Shown here piece after piece: positions 17,690 to 27,414 of a DNA stretch of 64,000 nucleotides. Position numbers and translations under genes: made by a program. Source of the stretch: Holophagales bacterium (lineage in GTDB: Bacteria > Acidobacteriota > Thermoanaerobaculia > Multivoradales > Multivoraceae). Location: contig VYDI01000034.1 of assembly GCA_009843505.1 (NCBI GenBank), positions 1 through 64,000 of the forward strand. The letters run 5' to 3'. Every line of letters begins with the position of its first letter. Within the stretch, counting starts at the first letter, position 1. The notes beneath the pieces were generated by a model. It saw only the letters and a program-made list of their open reading frames with translations, had not been told where the DNA came from and did not search any database.

Positions 17690-17792
17690 GGTCCGTGTCT
17701 CCTCGTTCCGGGTCTCTCTCTGTTGCCTCAGGCGAAAACGGGCGCGAGGCTAGCAGGTCGAACCTGGCAGGTCGGACATAGACTGCACGCCG

Positions 17793-18620
17793 ATGGCCGA
17801 GACACCCGAAATGCCACGCGGTGTCCGCAGCGCCGGGCGCAAGCCGCGCAGCCAGATCGTCTGGCCGCTGGCCTTCGTCACGCTGATGCTGGGCCTCGTC
17901 CTGGCGATCGTGATCGGCTTCGTCATCATCCGGTTCACGATGCTCCCCCGGGAAGTCGTATCGGAAGGCCGGGAACTCGCTCGGGACGCGATCGAGGGTG
18001 TCGAGCGGATTGCCCGCGCCTTCAGCACCGGTACCGTTCAGACCTCGTTTCTGAGTTACGCCACGGAGATCTCCGGCAACGCCTTCCTCCAGTTCGCCAC
18101 CCTCGATCAGACGGAGCTGATCCAGCGCACGGACTCGGCCAGTCTGCTGTGGGGACGGCTCAGGCTGCCCGACGTCATGGTCGAAGCCCGCGTGCCAGTC
18201 CGTTACACCTACTACCTCGATCTCGAGGACGAGTGGTCGTTGACGCTCGAGGGAACGACGGTCCACGTCCTGGCGCCCGGCGTCCGGGCGAACCGACCGG
18301 CGGTCGACGCGTCGGCCATCGAGTACCGGGTGCAGTCGGACTCCGTCCTGCGGGACGAGGACGCCGTACTCGAGCAGCTTCGCCTCCAGCTCATGGATCG
18401 TCTGGCCTCCCGTGCCGGCGAGAACATCACGCTGGTGCGGGAACTGGGAAGGCGCCGGACCGCGGACTTCGTGCGCACGTTCCTGCTCTCGCAGTTCGGG
18501 GAAGACGCCGACAGCTACCGAATCGAGGTGCGTTTCCGCGACGAGTTCGATGACTCCGGCGCGCCGCTGCAACCAGCCGTCGAAGTCAGCCGGCCGGCCG
18601 AGGAACCCCCGATTGACTGA
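17793..18620 (+). CDS. Membrane-anchored DUF4230-like protein
   Basis: A 275-residue protein with a basic cytosolic N-terminus, one strong membrane helix (about residues 26-50, VWPLAFVTLMLGLVLAIVIG) and a large extramembrane domain. The pattern of a conserved ELIQRTDS region, then a predicted beta segment (RYTYYLDLEDEWSLTLEGTT, VHVLAPGVRANRP), then amphipathic helices resembles DUF4230 proteins, but I cannot confirm this by search. The stop overlaps the TTG start of the PaaK-like gene, so they are coupled. Function unknown. Confidence 0.6.
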   Translation: MAETPEMPRGVRSAGRKPRSQIVWPLAFVTLMLGLVLAIVIGFVIIRFTMLPREVVSEGRELARDAIEGVERIARAFSTGTVQTSFLSYATEISGNAFLQFATLDQTELIQRTDSASLLWGRLRLPDVMVEARVPVRYTYYLDLEDEWSLTLEGTTVHVLAPGVRANRPAVDASAIEYRVQSDSVLRDEDAVLEQLRLQLMDRLASRAGENITLVRELGRRRTADFVRTFLLSQFGEDADSYRIEVRFRDEFDDSGAPLQPAVEVSRPAEEPPID

Positions 18621-19917
18621 CCGGCTGGCGCGCCAGCGCCAGCGCCTCAGGGCACGACAGGCCGACCGCTTCGGCCGCATGGCGGAGCAGGTCTACCGCC
18701 ACAACCCGTTCTACCGGGCGAAGTGGCGGGAAGCCGGGTTCGAATCACCGCCCACACTCGCGGACCTGGCCGCGCTGCCCTTCACGACGAAGGAGGAGCT
18801 CGCCCGGGACCAGGAGGAGAACGCACCCTGGGGCACGAACCTCACCTTTCCCCTGGAGCGCTACGTCCGCGTCCACCGCACGTCCGGCACGACGGGAAAG
18901 CCGCTCCGCTGGCTCGACACGCCCGCGAGCTGGCAGTGGTTCCTCGACTGCTGGCTCGCGGTCTACGAAGGCGCCGGAGTCACTCCCGCCGACCGGGTCT
19001 TCGCTGCCTTCGGCTTCGGTCCCTTCATCGGCTTCTGGACCGCCTTCGAGGCCGCGCAGCAGCTCGGCTGCCTCGTGCAGCCAGGTGGTCACCTCTCTAC
19101 CGAGCAGCGGCTGCAGATGATGCAGGACGACGGCAGCACGGTGCTGCTGTCGACGCCCACCTATGCGTTGCGGATGCTCGACTCGGCCCGCCGCCTCGGC
19201 ATCGACCTCGCGGACAGCGCCGTCGAACGAACGATCCACGCCGGCGAGCCCGGCGCCGGCGTACCTGCGGTCAGACGGGAGCTCGCGGAGGGCTTCGGCG
19301 CCAAGGTCTTCGACCACGCCGGCGCCACCGAGGTCGGCGCCTGGGGCTGCCCCTGCGGCGTCGGTGAACGCCTGCACGTCCTGGAGGAGGAGTTCATCGT
19401 CGAGTGGTTCGATCCGTCTACCGGCGAACCGCTCGAGCCGGTCGACCCCACGGCGAGCGATGCCGCCGAGCCGGCCCTGGGCGAGCTCGTGCTGACCAAC
19501 CTGGGCCGGATCGGCAGTCCGGTCGTTCGTTACCGCACCGGGGATGTCGGACGCCTCTGCGCCGCCGGCTGTCCCTCTGGCCGGCCGACCATGTACCTGG
19601 ACGGGGGCGTACTGGCCCGGGCCGACGACATGTTCATCGTCCGGGGCATCAACGTCTACCCGAGCGCCGTCGACTCCCTGGTCCGCGAGGCCGGCGGAGT
19701 CGTCGAGTACAGCGCCACCGTGCGGCGACGCCGCCAGATGGCCGAAGTCGAGTTGGAAGTCGAACCTGAGACGGGCACCGACTCCGGAAGTCTCAGGTCC
19801 CGGCTCCAGGACCTGTTCGAGGAGCGGCTCAGCCTCCGCGTCCCGGTCCGGATCGCCGACGCCGGCTCCCTCCCCCGCTACGAACTGAAGGCGAACCGCT
19901 TCACGTTCCTGGACTAG
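18613..19917 (+). CDS. Phenylacetate-CoA ligase-like AMP-forming enzyme
   Basis: A 434-residue adenylating enzyme of the PaaK family, which activates aryl or other acids to acyl-AMP and then acyl-CoA. Motifs are the P-loop-like HRTSGTTGKPLRW, DHAGATEVGAWGCPC (substrate/AMP region), VVRYRTGDVGRL (ATP ribose Asp) and FIVRGINVYPSAVDSLV, with a C-terminal lid ending in LPRYELKANRFTFLD that contains the catalytic Lys region. A TTG at 18613, overlapping the upstream stop, gives the correct family length; an ATG at 18679 would trim the N-terminal helix. The 3' end overlaps the TRAP permease gene by 17 bp, tail to tail. The acid substrate is unknown. Confidence 0.83.
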   Translation: MTDRLARQRQRLRARQADRFGRMAEQVYRHNPFYRAKWREAGFESPPTLADLAALPFTTKEELARDQEENAPWGTNLTFPLERYVRVHRTSGTTGKPLRWLDTPASWQWFLDCWLAVYEGAGVTPADRVFAAFGFGPFIGFWTAFEAAQQLGCLVQPGGHLSTEQRLQMMQDDGSTVLLSTPTYALRMLDSARRLGIDLADSAVERTIHAGEPGAGVPAVRRELAEGFGAKVFDHAGATEVGAWGCPCGVGERLHVLEEEFIVEWFDPSTGEPLEPVDPTASDAAEPALGELVLTNLGRIGSPVVRYRTGDVGRLCAAGCPSGRPTMYLDGGVLARADDMFIVRGINVYPSAVDSLVREAGGVVEYSATVRRRRQMAEVELEVEPETGTDSGSLRSRLQDLFEERLSLRVPVRIADAGSLPRYELKANRFTFLD

Positions 19918-22060
19918 TCGCCACGCGCTCGGGCCGGTTCAACACGAAGAGCGCCGCGAACAGGAGCGCGCCCACGCCGTTCACGACGAGCCCCATCGTG
20001 GCACCGCCCAGATCTGGAACAAGGAGCAGGGCCGCCGCGACCAGCATCAGGACCCTCAGCGGCAGGGTGAGTTCGGATCGCAGATAACCGCCGATCCCGG
20101 AGGCCAGGGCCACGATGCCGACGACGGCCGCCCCGAGCGCCAGCACCAGAGGCGGCAGTCCCGCTGCTCCGGACGCGAAGAGACTCGCCCCGCTTTCATC
20201 CATCATCAGCAGCGCGGGCCGGTAGATGAACATGAAGGGCAGGGTGAACCCGACCAGGGCGAAGCGGAACGCCGCCAGCGCGGTCGGCATGACCGGCGCC
20301 TGGGCCAGGCTGGCCGCCGCGTAGGCCGCGAGGGCGACCGGCGGCGTCACCATGGACATCATCCCGAAGTAGAAGATGAACAGGTGGGCAGCCAGCGGAA
20401 TGACGCCGAGTTCCGATAGCAGCGAGCCCATCAGGGTCGCCATCAGCAGGTAGCAAACGACCGACGGCACGCCCATGCCCAGCACGAGCGACGTGACCAT
20501 GATGCCGAGGAGGGCGAGAAACAGGTTCGTCGCCACGACGCCCTTGATCGCGGCCGAGAAGTCCGCCGCGATGCCGGTCTGCTGCACGATGCCGATGACG
20601 ACGCCGACGCAGGCGCTCGCGGCGACCAGGGGGATCCCGTTGCGCGCCGCCCGGGTCAGGGCGCCGAGCATCTGGGGCCGGAAGACCGGGTGAACGAGGC
20701 CGAACGCCATCAACCCGAACATCGCCACGATCCCGGACGAGAGCCAGGACTCGAAGATCTGCCGGAACGACGGATCCGCGGGGAGTTCGGCCCAGACCAA
20801 CTGGTGCAGCAGGGCCACGACACCGAAGCAGCCCAGGGCCAGGTGGCGCAGCCTCCGGGGCAGGTCGATCTCGGGTCGCAGCACCGCCAGCACCAGGATC
20901 ACGATCAGGGCGCCGGTCACCGCCCGGAACGGCGAAAACCGGAGCAGAAGGAGCAGGACCAGGGTGGACAGGCCGGCGACGAAGACGAGGGCGTCGAAGC
21001 GCCGCACCGGAGGCGGCTCGCCGTGGCGTTCCGGGGTCCCGATCCGCCGCGAGTAGAAGTGCACGATCAGGAAGATCGACAGGTAGAACAGGATCGCGGG
21101 CAGCAGCGCCGCCTGCACGATCTGCAGGAACGTAACCTGGGGCTCGACGATCTCGAGCATCATGTAGGCGCCGGCGCCCATGACCGGCGGCACGAGGGCG
21201 CCCCCGGAGGCCGCCGCCGCCTCGACCGCTGCCGCCACGTGGCGCCTGAAGCCGTTGCTCCTCATCATCGGGATGGTGAAGGCGCCGGTCGTCACGGCGT
21301 TCGCTACCGCGCTGCCGGACAGCGATCCCAGCAGCCCGCTGCTCAGTACCGCCACCTTCGCCGGGCCGCCCGGTCGGGTCCCGAACACCCGCTCGGCGAA
21401 TCGCATGATGAACTGCGTCGCTCCGGACATCTCGAGGAAGGACCCGAAGACGACGAACAGGAAGACGTAGCGGAACATGACCGACGCCGCCGGACCGAAG
21501 ACCCCCAGGCTCTGCAGGAAGGTCGTGCCGACCACGTCGCGGGGGTTCTGGCCGGCGTGCGGGAACAGCCAGTCCGGCAGCAGAGCCCAACCGTTGCGGA
21601 GACTGTAGTAGCAGTAGAGCGTGTGGGCGACGAAGGCCAGGGCAAGGGCCGGGACGATCCAGCCGATGCTCCGGCGGGCGGCTTCCAGCACGAGCAGAAG
21701 GCCGATCAGGCCGAGGCCGATGTCCGCCCCCGTCTCGATCCCGGCCCGGTTGCCCAGCGACCTTCCGCCCGACCACAGGTGCTCGAACGCCGGCTCCGTC
21801 TGCACGACCACGTAGGCGCAGACGGCCACGGCCAGAAGACCGAACACGAGGTCCAGGCCGCGCAGCCATTGCTGCGACCCGAGCCTGGGATGGACCGGAA
21901 ACGCGAGAAAGCAGAGCAGCAACCCGAGGCCGACGAACACCGCCAGGGACGACTGCGGCAGCAGCAGCCCGAAGTTGACCTCGAAGAGAACGAAGAAGCA
22001 GAGGGCGGCGCCGAGTCCGGCGATCAGGCCCCGGCGCGCCCGCTCAGCCGCCTCGTTCAA
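19901..22060 (-). CDS. TRAP transporter fused permease (TAXI type, DctQ-DctM)
   Basis: A 719-residue polytopic membrane protein combining the 4-helix small and 12-helix large TRAP subunits, as is usual for TAXI-TRAP systems. The large-subunit domain shows GLLGSLSGSAVANAVTTGAFTIP-type and MGAGAYMMLEI motifs and a second repeat ending in LGMGVPSVVCYLL and MMSMVTPPVALAAYAAA. The start is taken as TTG at 22060, overlapping the stop of the TAXI gene (TTGA). The frame upstream of it would lie inside the TAXI gene. It imports an unknown solute using Na+ or H+ gradients together with the binding protein upstream. Confidence 0.9.
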   Translation of the reverse strand: MNEAAERARRGLIAGLGAALCFFVLFEVNFGLLLPQSSLAVFVGLGLLLCFLAFPVHPRLGSQQWLRGLDLVFGLLAVAVCAYVVVQTEPAFEHLWSGGRSLGNRAGIETGADIGLGLIGLLLVLEAARRSIGWIVPALALAFVAHTLYCYYSLRNGWALLPDWLFPHAGQNPRDVVGTTFLQSLGVFGPAASVMFRYVFLFVVFGSFLEMSGATQFIMRFAERVFGTRPGGPAKVAVLSSGLLGSLSGSAVANAVTTGAFTIPMMRSNGFRRHVAAAVEAAAASGGALVPPVMGAGAYMMLEIVEPQVTFLQIVQAALLPAILFYLSIFLIVHFYSRRIGTPERHGEPPPVRRFDALVFVAGLSTLVLLLLLRFSPFRAVTGALIVILVLAVLRPEIDLPRRLRHLALGCFGVVALLHQLVWAELPADPSFRQIFESWLSSGIVAMFGLMAFGLVHPVFRPQMLGALTRAARNGIPLVAASACVGVVIGIVQQTGIAADFSAAIKGVVATNLFLALLGIMVTSLVLGMGVPSVVCYLLMATLMGSLLSELGVIPLAAHLFIFYFGMMSMVTPPVALAAYAAASLAQAPVMPTALAAFRFALVGFTLPFMFIYRPALLMMDESGASLFASGAAGLPPLVLALGAAVVGIVALASGIGGYLRSELTLPLRVLMLVAAALLLVPDLGGATMGLVVNGVGALLFAALFVLNRPERVATSPGT

Positions 22061-23043
22061 CCGCCCGCTTCGGGCCAGATGCCGATCTCGCGGTAGAAAC
22101 GCTCCGCCCCCGGGTGGAACGGCGTGCCGGTGTTGCGAGCGACGTTCGCCTCGTTGATCGCACGGCCGGCGGGGTGCTTCTCGGCGATTGCCTGGCGGTT
22201 CTCCCACATCGTCTTCGTGATCTGGTAGACCAGTTCCTCGTCCGCGTCGGCGTAGGTGATCAGGTGCATCGAGCCGACGTTGAGGCCGGGATAGTCCTCG
22301 GTGAGGTCGGAGTAGGCGTCGGCCGGAATCGTGGCGAGCTGGAAGAAGGGATAGTCACGCGCGAGCTGCTGCCGCTTGTCCTCGTCGAACGGCAGGAAGA
22401 CGATGTCGTGGGTGCTGCTGGCCTGGGTCACCGATCCGGTCGGCACCGCGCCGCCGAGGAACGCGGCGTCGATCGTGCCGTCTCCCAGCATGTCGACCGC
22501 CCCGCTCTGGGTGCCGTAGACCTGGGTGAAGTCGTCGTACGTCACGCCGTGGGCGGCGAGGAGCGGTTCGACGAACATCTCGAAGCCCGCGCCGGCCACG
22601 CCGACCATCGCCCGCTTCCCGGCAAGGTCGCCGAGCGAAGTCAGCCCGGAGTCGGCTTTGGCGATGAAGGTCGCGATGTTCGGCGCCAGCGTGGCGACCG
22701 CCCGGATCTCGTAGCTCTGCTCCCAGCCGGATGCCCCCAGAACCGCGAAGTAGCTGATCGCCGAGTTCGACATGGCGAGTTCCAGCTCGCCACGCGCGAG
22801 CCGGCGGATGTTCTCCTGCGACCCCTTCGTCCCGCGCGGCTGGACCCGCCAGTTGTTCTCCCCGCGGTTGTCGTTCAGTACTTCCGCGATCGCGCCGCCG
22901 ACGACCGGAAAGGCGCCGCCGACCGGCGCCGTGCCCATGCTCAGGAACCGCGGGTTGACGGAGCCGCCGTCCGCTCCGTCGCCGCCGGCGCAGGCGAGCG
23001 GCAGGACGAGCACCGGCAAGAGAATGAGCAGGCGGTTCTTCAT
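22057..23043 (-). CDS. TAXI-family TRAP solute-binding lipoprotein
   Basis: A 328-residue periplasmic binding protein. The first 18 residues form a lipoprotein signal with lipobox-like LPLAC. The core shows the TAXI pattern: FLSMGTAPVGGAFPVVGGAI, VQPRGTKGSQENIRRLARGE, AMSNSAISYFA and VGVAGAGFEMF. TAXI proteins commonly bind dicarboxylates or glutamate, but the ligand is not readable. It precedes and overlaps the fused permease, forming a complete two-gene TRAP importer. Confidence 0.9.
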   Translation of the reverse strand: MKNRLLILLPVLVLPLACAGGDGADGGSVNPRFLSMGTAPVGGAFPVVGGAIAEVLNDNRGENNWRVQPRGTKGSQENIRRLARGELELAMSNSAISYFAVLGASGWEQSYEIRAVATLAPNIATFIAKADSGLTSLGDLAGKRAMVGVAGAGFEMFVEPLLAAHGVTYDDFTQVYGTQSGAVDMLGDGTIDAAFLGGAVPTGSVTQASSTHDIVFLPFDEDKRQQLARDYPFFQLATIPADAYSDLTEDYPGLNVGSMHLITYADADEELVYQITKTMWENRQAIAEKHPAGRAINEANVARNTGTPFHPGAERFYREIGIWPEAGG

Positions 23044-23126
23044 CGACGGTGACCTCGGTGACGGAGAGCTGACGCACCGGACGGGCGCGGCAAGCGATCA
23101 TAACTCGCCGGCCGCGGGCCTCGGCT

Positions 23127-24431
23127 CTACGGTTCGACGATGCAGTAGAGGAAGCTGTCGGTCCGCAGGTAGAGGCGACCCTCGGCGACGCCAAGCGACG
23201 AGAGCGTGAAGCCCTGGACCTGGTTCTTCGCCAGGATCTCGAACTCGGGGCCGTCCCGGACCACCGTCGTCACTCCGTCCTCGCTGGTCGCGTAGACCCT
23301 GCCGTCGGCGACCAGGAGCGACGCGCTGTAGGTGCCCGGCTCGAGCCGCTGGTTCTCCCAGTCCGGCACGCCGGTTCTGGCGTCGAGCCGTGACAGGAGG
23401 CCGTTGTCGCGGAGCAGGTAGAGCGTCTCGCCATCCGTCGCGGGGGTTGGCACGTCGGGACCGCGATCGGTCTCCCAGAGGAGTTCCGGTTCGGCGCCGG
23501 GCCGGAGCCGCAGCGCCTTCATCGGATTGACGCGGGTGGGGACGAAGACCAGGTCCCCCACCGACACCGGCGACGCGACGACCCGGTACATCGGGCTGTC
23601 CCTCGGGTTGAACCCCTCGACACGCCACAGCTCGCGACCGCTCTCCAGGTCGTGCCCGGTGGCTACGTCGCCGCCGTTCAGCACCAGGACATGCCCGTCG
23701 CCTACCTCCACTAGAGCCGGCGTGATGTAGGCGTCGGGCGACTCCATGCGAGCCTCCGTCGGCCGCTCCTGCCTCCAGATCGTTTCGCCGGAAGAGGAAT
23801 CGATCGCCAGGAGGTAAGACGGATCGTCCGTCTTCATGCCGTGCAGAACCGGCACGTAGAGCACGTCCCGCCAGAGCAGCGCGGATGAGCCGTAGCCGTG
23901 GTTCAGACCGAAGGCGCCGTAGTCCTGCTCGAGTTCCCGCGCCCAGAGCTGGTTGCCGTCGAAGTCGTACGCCTGCAGGGCGCCGGTTCCCGTCAGCACC
24001 CAGACCCGCTCACCGTCGGTGATCGGGGACGGCGACGACATGTTGTGCTTGCGCTGGAACCGGTTGCCGCCGCCGATCGTTCGTTGCCATACGACGTCCC
24101 CCGAACCGGCGTCGACCCGCCACAGCGACAGATCGTCGCCCTCGGCGACGTTCAGGAACACGACATCGCCGACCACGATCGGCGTCGATCCGGAACGGTC
24201 CGGCAACGCCAGCTTCCAGAGGATGTTCTGCTCCACGTCGCCGTCATGCGACCATTCGACCGGCAGGCCGGTGTGTTCGCTGTAGCCGTTCCGAGCGGGC
24301 CCGCGCCAGTTCGGCCAGTCCGCTCCGCTCGCCGCCTGCGCCGCGAAGACCGCCGGCAGGATGCACCAGACGACCGATCGGCGGCCGCCGCGTCGGCCTC
24401 GATGTCGCGGTTCTGCTTTCGTCCGGTTCAT
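23127..24431 (-). CDS. Secreted PQQ-like beta-propeller protein
   Basis: A 434-residue exported protein. A basic N-terminus and hydrophobic segment (VVWCILPAVFAAQAASG) form a signal peptide ending near ASGADW. The mature protein opens with WPNWRGPARNGYSEHTGLP, the standard start of PQQ-like propeller proteins. It continues with repeats such as LWRVDAGSGDVVWQR, YDFDGNQLWARE and LAIDSSSGETIWRQE. No cytochrome motif is seen, and enzymatic activity is doubtful; many such proteins are non-catalytic scaffolds. Its ATG overlaps the M16 peptidase stop by 4 bp. Confidence 0.82.
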   Translation of the reverse strand: MNRTKAEPRHRGRRGGRRSVVWCILPAVFAAQAASGADWPNWRGPARNGYSEHTGLPVEWSHDGDVEQNILWKLALPDRSGSTPIVVGDVVFLNVAEGDDLSLWRVDAGSGDVVWQRTIGGGNRFQRKHNMSSPSPITDGERVWVLTGTGALQAYDFDGNQLWARELEQDYGAFGLNHGYGSSALLWRDVLYVPVLHGMKTDDPSYLLAIDSSSGETIWRQERPTEARMESPDAYITPALVEVGDGHVLVLNGGDVATGHDLESGRELWRVEGFNPRDSPMYRVVASPVSVGDLVFVPTRVNPMKALRLRPGAEPELLWETDRGPDVPTPATDGETLYLLRDNGLLSRLDARTGVPDWENQRLEPGTYSASLLVADGRVYATSEDGVTTVVRDGPEFEILAKNQVQGFTLSSLGVAEGRLYLRTDSFLYCIVEP

Positions 24432-27385
24432 GCCGCCTCCCTTTCCGCGGCCGGCTCTGCGCCTTCCCCGCCGTCGCTGTCGTCCTGCGCTTCGGCCGCC
24501 TCGGGCAGCAGCAGCACCTGGACCCGGTTCTCGCCGTCGAGGTAGTCCACGGCGGCCCCGCGGATCATCTCCGCGTCGAGTTCATCGAACCGTTCCTCGT
24601 ACGCCAGGATGCTGAGCGGGTCCTCATCGAACTGGTAGACGCTCTGCAGCACACCGAGCCAGAAGCCGTTCGTCTCCTTCGCCGTCTCCCGGCTGCGTCG
24701 CTGCTGTTCCCGGATCTGGGTGACTTCCTCGTCCGTGGCGAGTTCGCTCCGGACAAGCTCGATCTCCTCCTGGACCGCCTGGAGCATCTCGTCGACGCGA
24801 GCCGGATCACAGCCGAAGGAGACCTGAATGGCGAAGGTCGACACCGGGATCCGATCCGAGCCGCCGCCGACGTTGGCACTGTAGGTGCCTCCCAGTTCCT
24901 CCCTCAGACGTTCCCTGAGGCGATCCCGGAGCAGCGAAACCATCGAGTTCAGGCGGTAGCGGTTCAACTGCGTCTGCTCGAACGGACCGGTGTAGACGAG
25001 CGCCACCTGGCTCTGGTCCTCCAGCCCCCGGTAGACGGTCCGCTCGATCCGGCCCTCGGGTGTGCGCACGCCGATGTCGCGCCACTCTTCGTCACGGCCG
25101 CTGGACGGCAGGCCCCCGAGATAGGTCAGCACCAGCGGTTCGATCGCTTCCAGCTCGAAGTTGCCTGCGAACACGAAGGTGAAGTCGGAGAAGTCCCGAA
25201 ACCGGTCCTCGTAGACGGCGAAGACCCGGTCCAGGTCCACCTCGGACAGCATCTCTTCCGTCAGGAAGCGTCGGCGTGGGTGGTTCCGGGTCAGAAGCTC
25301 CTGCAGGGTCTTGACCCAGTCGTACATCGGCATCGCGCTCTGGTTCCGGAGCAGCGTTCCCTGGCGTGTCAGGAAGGAATCGAAGGCCTCCTGATCCCGC
25401 CGCGGCGCCGTGCCGCTCAGGTAGATCAGCTCGAAGAGCGCCTCCATGTCCTTTGGCGATCCGCGACCGTTGATGCCCTCGAACAGGGGGCCGATGATCG
25501 AACCGGCGCGCGCCACCTTGCCCACGAGCGCCTTGTTCAACTGGGTCAGGCTGAAGTTCCCGAGTCCCGACAGCTGGACCACCGCGGTCGCCACGCTCGC
25601 CTCCAGCCAGTCCTCGTCCGACACCAGGGACGCGCCGCCGGGGCTGAACGAAGCGAACAGGACCTCATCGTTCTTGAAGTCGCTCGGCCGCAGGACCACC
25701 CGGACCCCGTTCGACAGGCGCCATTCGGTGACGCCGAGCTCCTCGATCGTCGATCGTTCCACGATCCGGCCCGGGGTCGGCAGGACAGGCACCAGGGCGC
25801 CCTCGCCCACGTCGTCCTCGTAGGCCGCGACCTCCAGTTCACCGACCCGGTCGAACACGGCCAGCAGGTCCGCCTCGACCGGCGGCTCCAGCCCCTCCTT
25901 CCGCGGGCCGCTGGCGAGAATGACGCGATCCTCATCGTGGATCCACTCGTCGGCGACCCTGTTCACTTCGGCGAGGGTGATCCCGGGAACGTACCGGCGA
26001 GCCAGCTCGCGCTCGTAGGCGATCCCGGGGAACGGTTCGTCCGTCAGGAAGTTCCGCTGGTACTCCCCGGCGTAGGCGGCGGAGTGGGTCTTGTCCCGTT
26101 CGTCCCAGGCGCGGTCCATCGAGCGCAGCGTGTTGACCCTGGCCCGCTCCAGTTCGCTCTCCTCGAAGCCGTGGCGACGCGCGCGCTCGGACTCCGTGAG
26201 CAGTGCCTCGAGGGCCCGGACCTCGGCGCCCTCCCGGGCTCCGGCCCGGAGCAGGTAGAGGCTGCGGGTACGGGCCAGCGTCCCACGGGTGCTGGTGGCG
26301 CCGATGAACGGCGGGTCGGCTTCCTCGGCACGCTCGGCCAGCCGGTTGTTCAGCAGGCCGTTGTAGAGGCCGCGGACGAGGCGCGCCCGGTAGTCGGCGA
26401 CGGTGACGAACTCGTCCGCTGCGCCCTTGAAGGCAACCGAAATCGAGGAGCGCGTCAACTCGGGATCGGTGAAGATGGAGACCAGCGTCTCCTCGTGGGG
26501 CGGAATCTCCGCCTCGAAGCGTTCGCGCGGCTCATCCGGCCCCTTGATCCCGCCGAAGCGCCGCCTGATATCCGCCTCCATCGCTTCCGGATCGAAATCG
26601 CCGACCGCGACGACGGCCATCAGGTCCGGCCGGTACCAGTCCCGGTAGAAGTCCCGCAAGCGCTGCGGCGGAGCCTCGCGCAGCATCTCCGGGTCGCCGA
26701 TCGGCAGCCTTTCGGCGTACCGGGAGCCGTGGAATCGGTACGGAATCTCGGCATCGCGGAGCCGCGCGCCCGCGCCCCGGTCGCCCCGCCACTCCTCGAT
26801 CACGACGCCCCGCTCGCGCTCGACCTCCTCGTCCTCGAAGCTGACGCCCGACGCCCAGTCCTCGAGTACGAGAAGCGCCGTGTCGAGGATCTCCGGGTCG
26901 TCGGTCGGGACCTCGAGCATGTAGACCGTTTCGTCGAAGCTGGTGTACGCGTTGACGTCGGGACCGAAGCGCATGCCGATGCCCTGCAGGTAGTCGAGCA
27001 GCTCCGTCTTCTCGAAATGCTCCGTGCCGTTGAACGCCATGTGCTCGACGAAGTGAGCCAGCCCGCGCTGGTCGTCGTCTTCCAGCACCGAGCCGGCACG
27101 GACGACCAGCCGCAGGAAGGCGCGGTTCTCGGGCCGGCCGTTCTCCCTGACGTAGTACCGGAGGCCGTTCTCGAGCTGGCCCGTGCGAACTGCCGGATCC
27201 TGGGGCAGCACTTCGGTCAGCTCCCAGGTCCAGTCCGGGGACGACCCGGCGCCCGCCGCGGCCCCGTCGTTGGTGTCCTGGGCATCGGCTCCCGGCGTTG
27301 TGTACGCCACGAGCAACGCGGCCGCTGTGGCCATCCAGGCGAAGTACGCGCCGCGGGAAGGACCGTGTGGGTGATGCTCGATCAT
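24428..27385 (-). CDS. Periplasmic M16 (insulinase/pitrilysin) zinc peptidase
   Basis: A 985-residue protease with a signal peptide (residues ~15-36). The inverted zinc motif HxxEH is H111-F-V-E114-H115, and the distal ligand Glu is expected in RERGVVIEEWRGD. Four M16 modules are expected for this length: catalytic domain, second domain, then a C-terminal inactive pair beginning near GVTEWRLSNGVRVVLRPSDF. It resembles PqqL-like periplasmic peptidases. It lies between the propeller gene (4-bp overlap) and a cinA-like gene (29 bp upstream), so the three may be cotranscribed. The physiological substrate is unknown. Confidence 0.92.
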   Translation of the reverse strand: MIEHHPHGPSRGAYFAWMATAAALLVAYTTPGADAQDTNDGAAAGAGSSPDWTWELTEVLPQDPAVRTGQLENGLRYYVRENGRPENRAFLRLVVRAGSVLEDDDQRGLAHFVEHMAFNGTEHFEKTELLDYLQGIGMRFGPDVNAYTSFDETVYMLEVPTDDPEILDTALLVLEDWASGVSFEDEEVERERGVVIEEWRGDRGAGARLRDAEIPYRFHGSRYAERLPIGDPEMLREAPPQRLRDFYRDWYRPDLMAVVAVGDFDPEAMEADIRRRFGGIKGPDEPRERFEAEIPPHEETLVSIFTDPELTRSSISVAFKGAADEFVTVADYRARLVRGLYNGLLNNRLAERAEEADPPFIGATSTRGTLARTRSLYLLRAGAREGAEVRALEALLTESERARRHGFEESELERARVNTLRSMDRAWDERDKTHSAAYAGEYQRNFLTDEPFPGIAYERELARRYVPGITLAEVNRVADEWIHDEDRVILASGPRKEGLEPPVEADLLAVFDRVGELEVAAYEDDVGEGALVPVLPTPGRIVERSTIEELGVTEWRLSNGVRVVLRPSDFKNDEVLFASFSPGGASLVSDEDWLEASVATAVVQLSGLGNFSLTQLNKALVGKVARAGSIIGPLFEGINGRGSPKDMEALFELIYLSGTAPRRDQEAFDSFLTRQGTLLRNQSAMPMYDWVKTLQELLTRNHPRRRFLTEEMLSEVDLDRVFAVYEDRFRDFSDFTFVFAGNFELEAIEPLVLTYLGGLPSSGRDEEWRDIGVRTPEGRIERTVYRGLEDQSQVALVYTGPFEQTQLNRYRLNSMVSLLRDRLRERLREELGGTYSANVGGGSDRIPVSTFAIQVSFGCDPARVDEMLQAVQEEIELVRSELATDEEVTQIREQQRRSRETAKETNGFWLGVLQSVYQFDEDPLSILAYEERFDELDAEMIRGAAVDYLDGENRVQVLLLPEAAEAQDDSDGGEGAEPAAEREAA

Positions 27386-27414
27386 CGACGTTGTCTCCTG
27401 TGACTTCGTGGAGT

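Noticed and set aside
25280..27403. 707-codon plus-strand frame opposite the M16 peptidase
   Set aside because: Shadow frame; the minus strand encodes HxxEH and the full M16 architecture.
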